Assembly: GCA_031421935.1 (NCBI GenBank)
Contig: JANOPQ010000073.1
Span: forward strand, 1-11,206
DNA from: JAJTFW01 sp031421935
Lineage (GTDB): Bacteria; Bacteroidota; Bacteroidia; AKYH767-A; OLB10
DNA: 11,206 nt
Direction of reading: 5' to 3'
Part shown: piece after piece, positions 6,432 to 11,206 of the stretch
Layout: every line of letters starts with the position of its first letter
How positions within the stretch are numbered: the first letter of the stretch is position 1
Notes under the pieces: generated by a model
The model's input: the letters and a program-made list of their open reading frames with translations, nothing else
Databases searched by the model: none
What the model was told of the DNA's origin: nothing
Translations under genes and position numbers: made by a program

Positions 6432-6887
6432 CTACAAGAGTCGGCGGTTAAATTTACTATTCCAAACATCGTAGGTCATTTCGAACTTAATTTCGTTCTT
6501 TCCATGCATCCCTACTTCCTTCCACCCCGATTCTCTATAAAAATTTTCTGCTCGTGTATTAGGAGCTGTCCCTAACCATAAGGCTTCTTGCGTATGCGCG
6601 AAATATTCCTTCAACATAATTCGTTGCAGTTCCTGTGCAATTCCTCTGCCTTCATAGTTGGGAGAAACAAAAAGCGCCCAAACATTTTTATCTTGATTAT
6701 CTAAAATGGCAAATCCAACAACTTGATTTTTTATAGAGCACACCCAACCCATTCCACGTGTTTCTAAATATGGAATATAGGATGCATTTGAAATAACCGA
6801 TGGGTCAGATAAAACATTTTCTTTTACGGCATTTCTCACCACTTGCATGGGGAGGATATCTTCTTGGGTGGCTTGTCTAAAAATCAT
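6432..6887 (-). CDS. GNAT-family N-acetyltransferase
   Basis: The 151-residue product is an acetyl-CoA-dependent N-acetyltransferase whose substrate cannot be told from sequence. It starts MIFRQATQEDILPMQVVRNAV, the usual first strand and helix of the fold. The acetyl-CoA pyrophosphate-binding motif A is LFVSPNYEGRGIAQEL at 72-87, with the R/Q-x-x-G-x-G/A-like core EGRGIA. Motif B is NTRAENFYRESGWKEVG at 110-126, containing the common NxxAxxFYxxxGF/W signature. The end (YDVWNSKFNRRLL) is basic. It sits alone between the yicC operon and a repeat-rich spacer, with a TAnnTTTG element 55 bases upstream. It could act on a small molecule such as an amine or antibiotic, or on a protein N-terminus. 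Confidence 0.88.
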   Translation of the reverse strand: MIFRQATQEDILPMQVVRNAVKENVLSDPSVISNASYIPYLETRGMGWVCSIKNQVVGFAILDNQDKNVWALFVSPNYEGRGIAQELQRIMLKEYFAHTQEALWLGTAPNTRAENFYRESGWKEVGMHGKNEIKFEMTYDVWNSKFNRRLL

Positions 6888-6942
6888 GGAGTTGTTCGTG
6901 TTCTACTAATTTTCTCTAGGTAATTACTATTAAAGAGAGCGA

Positions 6943-6950
6943 CAAAATTA
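6943..6950 (-). promoter_or_regulatory. -7 promoter element of the GNAT gene
   Basis: The minus strand reads TAATTTTG, matching TAnnTTTG, 55 bases before the ATG. No good -33 box is seen at the usual spacing. The longer leader makes this call weaker than those at purQ and yicC. Confidence 0.35.
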
Positions 6951-7021
6951 TTTAATTTTTCGGAAAAACATGAAATATCAACAGTGAAAAAACTTGTAGC
7001 CCTATAAAACTCACCGTTTAA

Positions 7022-7060
7022 CCGCGGGGGACGCTACGGAGGCGCGGGGGGCGCGGGGGG
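7022..7060 (+). repeat. G-rich block with tandem GCGGGGG units in the 6888-7238 spacer
   Basis: A 39-base stretch of almost pure G/C stands out sharply from the surrounding AT-rich DNA. It contains G-runs of five (7026-7030), five (7046-7051 region) and six (7055-7060) bases, plus GG pairs between them. The last 19 bases are two near-identical GCGCGGGGG units in tandem. The run pattern could support a G-quadruplex on the plus strand. It abuts copy 2 of the 40-bp repeat at 7061. The 351-base spacer holds this block, that repeat and the hairpin/direct-repeat structure at 7130-7175. I see no gene in it. Confidence 0.7.
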
Positions 7061-7100
7061 AAATCCGTGATAATCGTATTTATCCGTTTCATCCGTCTTC
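7061..7100 (+). repeat. Copy 2 of the 40-bp dispersed intergenic repeat (ATCCGT family)
   Basis: This segment contains ATCCGT three times (7063-7068, 7082-7087, 7091-7096). It matches the reverse complement of 4040-4079 at 31 of 40 ungapped positions. Repeats rich in ATCCGTG-like words are, from general knowledge, common in spacers of environmental bacteria. Their function is unknown. Confidence 0.6.
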
Positions 7101-7129
7101 TATTTTAGTAACATTATGTAACGAGATTT

Positions 7130-7175
7130 ATCATAAAAAATCATAGCGAATCCTCGCTACCATCATAAAAAATCA
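7130..7175 (-). terminator. Hairpin between 14-bp direct repeats, possible terminator of the hemW-EamA cluster
   Basis: A perfect 6-bp stem TAGCGA/TCGCTA (7144-7149 and 7154-7159) with a 4-base loop sits between two identical copies of ATCATAAAAAATCA (7130-7143 and 7162-7175). Read on the minus strand, the hairpin is followed by TGATTTTTTATGA, as a terminator would be. It lies about 80 bases past the EamA stop codon. The stem is short, so the call is tentative. Confidence 0.4.
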
Positions 7176-7238
7176 GTGTGCCAAAAAGTATAGATGTAAC
7201 TATGTTTTCCATTTTGACTTACGAATTATTCAATCTTA

Positions 7239-8141
7239 CTAAATACTATTTATTTGTTTTTTCACAACACTTTTTGTTGTAAGCCAAACACCCACAAATA
7301 TCAGGAGAGCTGCGAGCAGATGCAGCATATTCGGTACATCTTTTCCAAGGAGCATCGCAAATGCTGCTGCCATTAAGGGTTGCAAATAGATATACACGGA
7401 AACTACTCCAGCACTCAGTTCACGCAAGGCGAGTGTATTCAGGAGATAGGCAAAAAAAGTAGTTCCGATCACTACAAAAATAACGCTCCACCAGGTATTG
7501 GTTGGGAACGTACTCCATTGGATACTTTTAAATTCCTCCCATCCAAAAGGTAAAACCAATAACGATCCCAATGCAAATACAATTTGCATGATGGTGATGG
7601 GATGATACTTTTTCATGAGGGGTAAAACCAAGATAATGTACATGGCATAGGAAAGTGAATTCAACAAAATGCATAGATCACCAAATGGATCACTGGGCAC
7701 CGACGAGAATCGATTTCCATAAATGATTAACACAACCGCTCCTGAAATTCCGCAGATGATGCCGATGATTCGATTTAGATTAATTACTTCTCTTAGAAAC
7801 ATAACCGACAATCCCAAAACGAAAATGGGATTTGTCACCATCATGAGTCCAGCATTGATGGGACTGGTTAACGACAATCCCTTAAAAAACAACAATTGAT
7901 TTATGGCAACACCAAAAACGGCGCAGGCAATGAGTCGGGGCCAATCGGAGGTTGCAATTTTTTCTCGAAAAAATAATTTAGCAGCCACCAAAAATAAAAT
8001 AGCGGCAACACATACTCGAATCACGATGAACCCAAAGGGCTTGATATAACTTGGCATCACTTCCTTTGCGATGGAATAATTCGCACCGTAAATAATGTTT
8101 GCAGTTAATACTGCTAGGTGGGCTTTAAAGCTTCGGGTCAT
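7239..8141 (-). CDS. EamA/DMT-family inner-membrane transporter
   Basis: The 300-residue protein is very hydrophobic, with about ten predicted membrane segments in two five-helix halves (EamA repeats at roughly 7-140 and 154-288). The halves are joined by a short polar stretch GNRFSSVPSDP around 142-152. It opens with the typical AHLAVLTANIIYGANYSIAKEVM helix. The second half has GTTFFAYLLNTLALRELSAGVVSVYIYLQPLMAA, where the family has its conserved proline-containing helix near 255. Members export or exchange amino acids, nucleotides or other metabolites. The substrate cannot be read here. Its ATG overlaps the stop of the ArsC-like gene in an ATGA, so it is translationally coupled as the last gene of the hemW cluster. 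Its C-terminus is basic (KSVVKKQ). Confidence 0.93.
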   Translation of the reverse strand: MTRSFKAHLAVLTANIIYGANYSIAKEVMPSYIKPFGFIVIRVCVAAILFLVAAKLFFREKIATSDWPRLIACAVFGVAINQLLFFKGLSLTSPINAGLMMVTNPIFVLGLSVMFLREVINLNRIIGIICGISGAVVLIIYGNRFSSVPSDPFGDLCILLNSLSYAMYIILVLPLMKKYHPITIMQIVFALGSLLVLPFGWEEFKSIQWSTFPTNTWWSVIFVVIGTTFFAYLLNTLALRELSAGVVSVYIYLQPLMAAAFAMLLGKDVPNMLHLLAALLIFVGVWLTTKSVVKKQINSI

Positions 8142-8488
8142 TTCAAGGCTTGCTTCGCACTCTCTATTACCTTCTTTGTATTTCCAATAAAAATTACATC
8201 ATCCACTATCATCACCGGACGCTTCAGAAAAGTATATTCGCTTAAAATTAATTTTCGATAATCTTTTTCAGTAAGCACTTTTTCATGCAAACCCATCACA
8301 CGGTATTTAATAGCGACACGACTAAACAAGGCTTCGTAAGAGCCCGCCAACTTTTTCATTTCGTCGATTTGCGCTGGAGTGATGGCTTCGGTTTTTATAT
8401 CTTGCATGATCAAGTCCTTTTTCGGCTTAATTTCCTTCAGAATTCGTTGGTTGGTGGTGCATGTTGCTGAATGATATATTTTCTTCAT
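8138..8488 (-). CDS. ArsC/Spx-like thioredoxin-fold protein
   Basis: The 116-residue length and layout fit the ArsC/YffB/Spx family. It has the first strand KKIYHSATC with a single N-terminal cysteine (Cys10), a central helical region with SYEALFSRVAIKYR (50-63), and the FLKRPVMIVDDVIFIGN segment (87-103). That segment holds the family's Lys-Arg-Pro, with Arg90 and cis-Pro91. The active site reads HSATCTTN, not the NPxCGTSR of classic arsenate reductases, and there is no Spx CxxC. There is no ars gene nearby. It is therefore better named an ArsC-like reductase of unknown substrate than an arsenate reductase. It lies 33 bases after the lipoprotein gene and overlaps the EamA start by 4 bases. 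Confidence 0.82.
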   Translation of the reverse strand: MKKIYHSATCTTNQRILKEIKPKKDLIMQDIKTEAITPAQIDEMKKLAGSYEALFSRVAIKYRVMGLHEKVLTEKDYRKLILSEYTFLKRPVMIVDDVIFIGNTKKVIESAKQALK

Positions 8489-8521
8489 TTTTATTAAATC
8501 TCTTTTTCTATAATTTTCAAC

Positions 8522-9061
8522 TCACTTACTCTTAAAAAATTCACCCACCCTTTTCATATCCTCATTTTTTATGAGTGCAGAAAATTCCGCCATCGCAATT
8601 TTATCACCATCTTTCGATTTCTTCGTGATGGTCACACATCGAAAAGGAACTGCGGTAGTGCTCACATCCAACACATCCACCACATACATCAAATCATTGA
8701 TGATATGTACCGATCGCTTCTTAACTTTAAAAACAGTTTTAGTAGAGGTGTCTTTTGCCTTTTCAGAGATGTATGTTTTTATCTGATCCAAATTCCAATC
8801 TTCGCTCGGATCTGTTCCATACATTTTACAATCTTCGTCGAGGCAATTAATCAAGTTGGCTGAATCGCGTGCGGTGATGGCTACATAAAAATCATCTACA
8901 ATCTTAAGATTTTCATCGGCCTCACGCGCATCACCGGGTTTGATTTTTTTAGTGATGTTGATTTCCTTCTTTTCTTCTTTATCTGCTTTTTTAGGTTCAT
9001 TTTTACAAGAAGAAACTAATAATACAGAAGAGATGCTTAGCATCCAAACTACTTTTTTCAT
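8522..9061 (-). CDS. Lipoprotein with NTF2-like (SnoaL_3-type) domain
   Basis: The 179-residue product opens with a lipoprotein signal (MKKVVWMLSISSVLLVSSC). Cys19 of the lipobox would be acylated, placing the protein on a membrane facing the periplasm or surface. A charged linker of lysines and glutamates (20-45) follows. The rest, about 50-175, looks like an NTF2-fold domain of the SnoaL_3/DUF4440 kind. It has a first helix IVDDFYVAITARDSANLINCLDEDCKMYGTDP with the usual 'small helix then acidic strand' pattern, DWNLDQIKTYISEKA, then beta-strands ending in MAEFSALIKNED. Such domains bind small ligands or act as pseudo-enzymes; no catalytic residues can be assigned. Its start lies 2 bases after the cyclase-gene stop codon, which makes co-translation likely. 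Confidence 0.8.
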   Translation of the reverse strand: MKKVVWMLSISSVLLVSSCKNEPKKADKEEKKEINITKKIKPGDAREADENLKIVDDFYVAITARDSANLINCLDEDCKMYGTDPSEDWNLDQIKTYISEKAKDTSTKTVFKVKKRSVHIINDLMYVVDVLDVSTTAVPFRCVTITKKSKDGDKIAMAEFSALIKNEDMKRVGEFFKSK

Positions 9062-9063
9062 AT

Positions 9064-9813
9064 TTAAACTTTTATTAATTCGAATAAGAGCGGACGTGAT
9101 GGCGCAGCATCATTGACAAAGGGAGCTACTTGCAAATTCATAAAATAAAATCCATCTTTGATATCATCGGCCACAAAAACCAATTCAGTAATGGTAGCAT
9201 CCAAGCGTGTTGCTTGTGGATGATTCCAAAACGCATGATGCGCTAATAATTTTCCTCCGTCCTCTTCACGATCTACCGAAGGCAAATCAATCATCAAATG
9301 ACGAACGCCTTGTTCACGTAGCCATGTTGCCGCCGCTTCTTCGAGGTAGGGCGGATTAGAACTTGAATAATTTTTAGAAAGCTTATTTCCTTCGTTGGGC
9401 AACGTACGAATAATGAATGCGTCAGCATGATTTTCACATGTACTTTTTATTTGTTCAAGAGTAATAATTAAATCATCCCCTCTTTTTTCGGGTTGTATTG
9501 AAACTAAATTTGCAAAGAAAAAATATTCTTTGAAATGCGTATTGATGGATTCTACTTCTTTAGAAATATGTCCGACCGTTTCCGTATGTGTACCGTGTGC
9601 ATGCGGATTAAAAAAAATATTATTAAAATTCACTCCTGCTCCTTCTTTCACTGATCCTACCCAATCACCCATTCGTACAGGTTCCATCTTCACTGGACCT
9701 TGATACCAAGCAATCACATGTCCTTCGCCTGATTCAAATGGAATACAAATATCCATCGGTTTTGAAAGATCCAATTGGTAAGTAGTATTCTTATGCGTTA
9801 CTGAAATTTTCAT
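9064..9813 (-). CDS. Cyclase-family metal-dependent hydrolase (KynB-like)
   Basis: The 249-residue protein belongs to the cyclase/kynurenine-formamidase fold family (PF04199), zinc- or manganese-dependent amidohydrolases including bacterial KynB. The metal-binding region is HAHGTHTETVGHI at 71-83. His73, His76 and His82 are placed as in the family's HGTHxDxPxH motif, but the usual aspartate is Glu78 and the proline is missing. A second conserved region is YLEEAAATWLREQGVRHLMIDLPSVDREEDGG, matching the family's 'VGIDxPSxD' loop. No kyn genes are adjacent, so formamidase activity on kynurenine is not supported by context. It is 3 bases past hemW and 2 bases before the lipoprotein gene, tightly inside the operon. 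Confidence 0.85.
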   Translation of the reverse strand: MKISVTHKNTTYQLDLSKPMDICIPFESGEGHVIAWYQGPVKMEPVRMGDWVGSVKEGAGVNFNNIFFNPHAHGTHTETVGHISKEVESINTHFKEYFFFANLVSIQPEKRGDDLIITLEQIKSTCENHADAFIIRTLPNEGNKLSKNYSSSNPPYLEEAAATWLREQGVRHLMIDLPSVDREEDGGKLLAHHAFWNHPQATRLDATITELVFVADDIKDGFYFMNLQVAPFVNDAAPSRPLLFELIKV

Positions 9814-9816
9814 AGT

Positions 9817-10944
9817 TTAGATGACAAATAATTCAGAAGTAATTTTATCGGCGAACAACAATCCATCTTGACTTAATCGAAGTTGATTTGCATCACGAAT
9901 CAGCCAACGTTTTTCGACAAATGGCTGTGCAGCTTCTAACAATTGACCTGCAATACCATCTCCATAGGACGTACGCAGAGTGCTCAAGCTAATTCCTTTT
10001 CGCATACGCAAAGATGTTAAAATGAATTCATGAAACTTCGCTTTATGGGTTAAAATTTCAACTTCATATTCACGCTCCCCGCGTTGCAAGGCTGACACAT
10101 ACGCGCCATTGCTCTTTACATTCCAACTACGTTTTTCTCCATCATAAGAGTGGGCAGAAGGACCAATTCCTAAATATGGAATTCCTTGCCAGTATGCACG
10201 ATTGTGCTTCGATTCAAAACCTGGTTTGCTAAAATTCGAAATCTCATACCATGGAAATCCCAAACGCTCTGCTTCGGCAAGTAAATACTCATATTGCTGT
10301 GCTGCTTTTTCATCGTCGGGCACTTCAATCAATCCCTTTACAATTTGCCAACTCAATGCAGTTTTTGATTCCACCGTTAATCCATAACAAGAAAGATGTG
10401 TGATGGGAAGCGCGAGGGCAGTTTCTACATTTTCGATCCAATCGGGCAATTCCAATTTAGGCCATCCAAAAATTAAATCCATTGAAATATTCTCGAAACC
10501 CATGTCGGCAGCGTTAGGAATACACGACAAAGCTTGCTCCTTATTATGAGCTCGATTCATACTTAACAAATCTTCTTCACGAAACGATTGCACACCCACA
10601 CTCAAGCGATTGATGGGTGATTGCTTTAATAACTTTAAATACTCTTTTGTCAAATCATCGGGATTCGCTTCCATCGTAATTTCGGCTTGTGCATCAACGG
10701 TAAACAAAGAATACATCTCTTCAAAAAAACGCATCAACTCATCATAAGAAAGCAGTGACGGTGTACCTCCACCAAAATAAATTGTTTTTACTTCTTGCCC
10801 TTGCAGCTCGGATGCTCTTTGCCCCAATTCCATCAACATCGCATCTAACAAATCCTCTCTCCCGCGTTGAGACGTAGAGAAATGAAAGTCGCAATAGTGA
10901 CATGCTTGTTTACAGAATGGGATATGCAAATAAATTCCTGCCAT
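9817..10944 (-). CDS. hemW: HemW-like radical SAM protein (coproporphyrinogen oxidase-like family)
   Basis: The 375-residue product is a radical SAM protein of the HemN/HemW group. The Fe-S cluster motif CKQACHYC gives Cys11, Cys15 and Cys18 in MAGIYLHIPF, the canonical start of the family. The fourth cysteine of true HemN is absent: Phe20 follows in CDFHF, which is the HemW pattern. Further signatures are IYFGGGTPSLL (55-65), EANPDDLT (92-99) and NRLSVGVQSF (112-121), and later YEISNFSKPGFESKHNRAYW with its conserved His. HemW is a haem-binding protein that supplies haem to enzymes and is not a coproporphyrinogen dehydrogenase; automatic labels often get this wrong. It is the first gene of a five-gene minus-strand cluster. 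I see no convincing TAnnTTTG promoter in the 209 bases upstream, which contain the left end of an IS110-like element. Confidence 0.92.
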   Translation of the reverse strand: MAGIYLHIPFCKQACHYCDFHFSTSQRGREDLLDAMLMELGQRASELQGQEVKTIYFGGGTPSLLSYDELMRFFEEMYSLFTVDAQAEITMEANPDDLTKEYLKLLKQSPINRLSVGVQSFREEDLLSMNRAHNKEQALSCIPNAADMGFENISMDLIFGWPKLELPDWIENVETALALPITHLSCYGLTVESKTALSWQIVKGLIEVPDDEKAAQQYEYLLAEAERLGFPWYEISNFSKPGFESKHNRAYWQGIPYLGIGPSAHSYDGEKRSWNVKSNGAYVSALQRGEREYEVEILTHKAKFHEFILTSLRMRKGISLSTLRTSYGDGIAGQLLEAAQPFVEKRWLIRDANQLRLSQDGLLFADKITSELFVI

Positions 10945-11048
10945 GATGGTACAAAGAACGCAAAAAGAAATTATACAGACGATAAATATAAATTATTAAT
11001 GGCTTTAGTTTATTGCCAAATAAAAATTCACGATTCCATATTGTTTAA

Positions 11049-11072
11049 GCCTCTCCTCCTTGCCTCCTCTCC
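11049..11072 (+). repeat. Pyrimidine-rich tract in the IS110-like left region
   Basis: A run of 24 bases is C or T except for two Gs, made of repeated CTCC/CCTC words (two related blocks split by TTG). It contains the possible -33 TTG of the transposase promoter at 11060-11062. The left boundary of the insertion element may lie near here, but no terminal repeat is visible to place it. Confidence 0.5.
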
Positions 11073-11088
11073 AAAGGCCGTATGTTTG
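11060..11088 (+). promoter_or_regulatory. Promoter of the IS110-like transposase
   Basis: TTG (11060-11062) and TATGTTTG (11081-11088) match the -33 TTG and -7 TAnnTTTG boxes with an 18-base spacer, inside the usual 17-23 range. This is the best full promoter in the window. The expected start of transcription is about 11093-11096, right at the first arm of the leader stem. In IS110-family elements a promoter is sometimes completed only when the ends join. Confidence 0.55.
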
Positions 11089-11092
11089 TAAA

Positions 11093-11157
11093 GCATAAGT
11101 TCCAGAATATTATTAGTTTTAGATACGAACTAAACAATAATAAACCGAAACTTATGC
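11093..11157 (+). ncRNA. Structured leader that buries the transposase start codon
   Basis: Arms GCATAAGTT (11093-11101) and AACTTATGC (11149-11157) form a perfect 9-bp stem, and the second arm contains the ATG at 11154-11156. Nested inside, TATTATTAGTTT (11108-11119) pairs with AAACAATAATA (11132-11142) over 11 bp with one bulged A. The leader has no clear ribosome site of its own outside the structure. It could block translation from outside transcripts, or be part of an IS110 guide (bridge) RNA. The fold is inferred by hand, and a stable alternative fold is described separately. Confidence 0.5.
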
Positions 11158-11206
11158 AAGCACAAAATAACAAATTGGATTTTAATGGACAAAACATTTA
11201 TGTTGG
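11154..11206 (+). CDS. IS110-family transposase, N-terminal fragment (runs off window)
   Basis: Only the first 17 codons are in the window, reading MQAQNNKLDFNGQNIYVG where the last glycine codon is cut by the edge. The stretch LDFNGQNIYVG is what precedes the catalytic IDVHK aspartate motif of DEDD transposases of the IS110 family in Bacteroidota. This is recognition from the family's typical N-terminus, not a demonstrated match, and the catalytic residues lie beyond the window. The ATG at 11154 is preceded by a good Bacteroidota promoter and a strongly folded leader. The element runs divergently from the hemW operon, whose first gene starts 209 bases to the left, and it may have displaced or altered that operon's promoter region. 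Confidence 0.65.
   Translation, partial: MQAQNNKLDFNGQNIYV

Noticed and set aside
8138..8488. Naming the gene arsC (arsenate reductase)
   Set aside because: The NPxCGTSR active-site signature is missing and no ars genes are adjacent, so only the fold family is supported.
9817..10944. Naming the gene hemN (oxygen-independent coproporphyrinogen oxidase)
   Set aside because: The fourth cysteine after CxxxCxxC is replaced by Phe20 and the length is that of HemW, so the HemW label fits better.

Overview
The window looks like chromosomal DNA of a member of the Bacteroidota (Flavobacteriia/Sphingobacteriia-like). The DNA is AT-rich. Starts lack clear Shine-Dalgarno sequences. Several genes carry the Bacteroidota -7 promoter element TAnnTTTG a short distance upstream. 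The first protein ends in a type IX secretion (T9SS) C-terminal sorting domain, which is essentially restricted to this phylum.

Layout, left to right. (1) 1-2224, plus strand: the 3' part of a large secreted fibre-like protein with VGIG stalk motifs, glycine/asparagine-rich NYG repeats, an S74 intramolecular-chaperone domain and a T9SS sorting domain. Its reading frame is broken twice between about 139 and 200 by what look like compensating one-base indels. A strong terminator follows. (2) 2352-3020, minus: a small exported beta-barrel protein. (3) 3282-3974, plus: purQ, the glutaminase subunit of FGAM synthase, standing alone. (4) 4230-6302, minus: a tight yicC-gmk-nadD operon (endoribonuclease family, GMP kinase, NaMN adenylyltransferase). 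(5) 6432-6887, minus: a single GNAT acetyltransferase. (6) 6888-7238: a gene-free stretch with a striking G-rich block, an ATCCGT-type repeat and a hairpin between 14-bp direct repeats. (7) 7239-10944, minus: a compact five-gene cluster reading hemW, cyclase-family metalloenzyme, NTF2-fold lipoprotein, ArsC-like protein and EamA transporter, with gaps or overlaps of -4 to 33 bases. (8) 11154 to the right edge, plus: the first 17 codons of what reads as an IS110-family transposase, preceded by a promoter and a leader whose predicted fold buries the start codon.

Most genes are housekeeping or ordinary accessory functions: purine synthesis, nucleotide and NAD metabolism, RNA turnover and haem-related radical SAM chemistry. 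The least explained signals are in the spacers. There is a 40-bp repeat family present in inverted orientation at 4040-4079 and 7061-7100, a G-rich element next to one of those copies, a long imperfect inverted repeat upstream of purQ, and the structured leader of the IS110-like element next to the hemW operon. I did not find a clearly new defence or biosynthetic system. The IS110 left end (possible bridge-RNA or translation-control structure) and the spacer repeats are the best leads.
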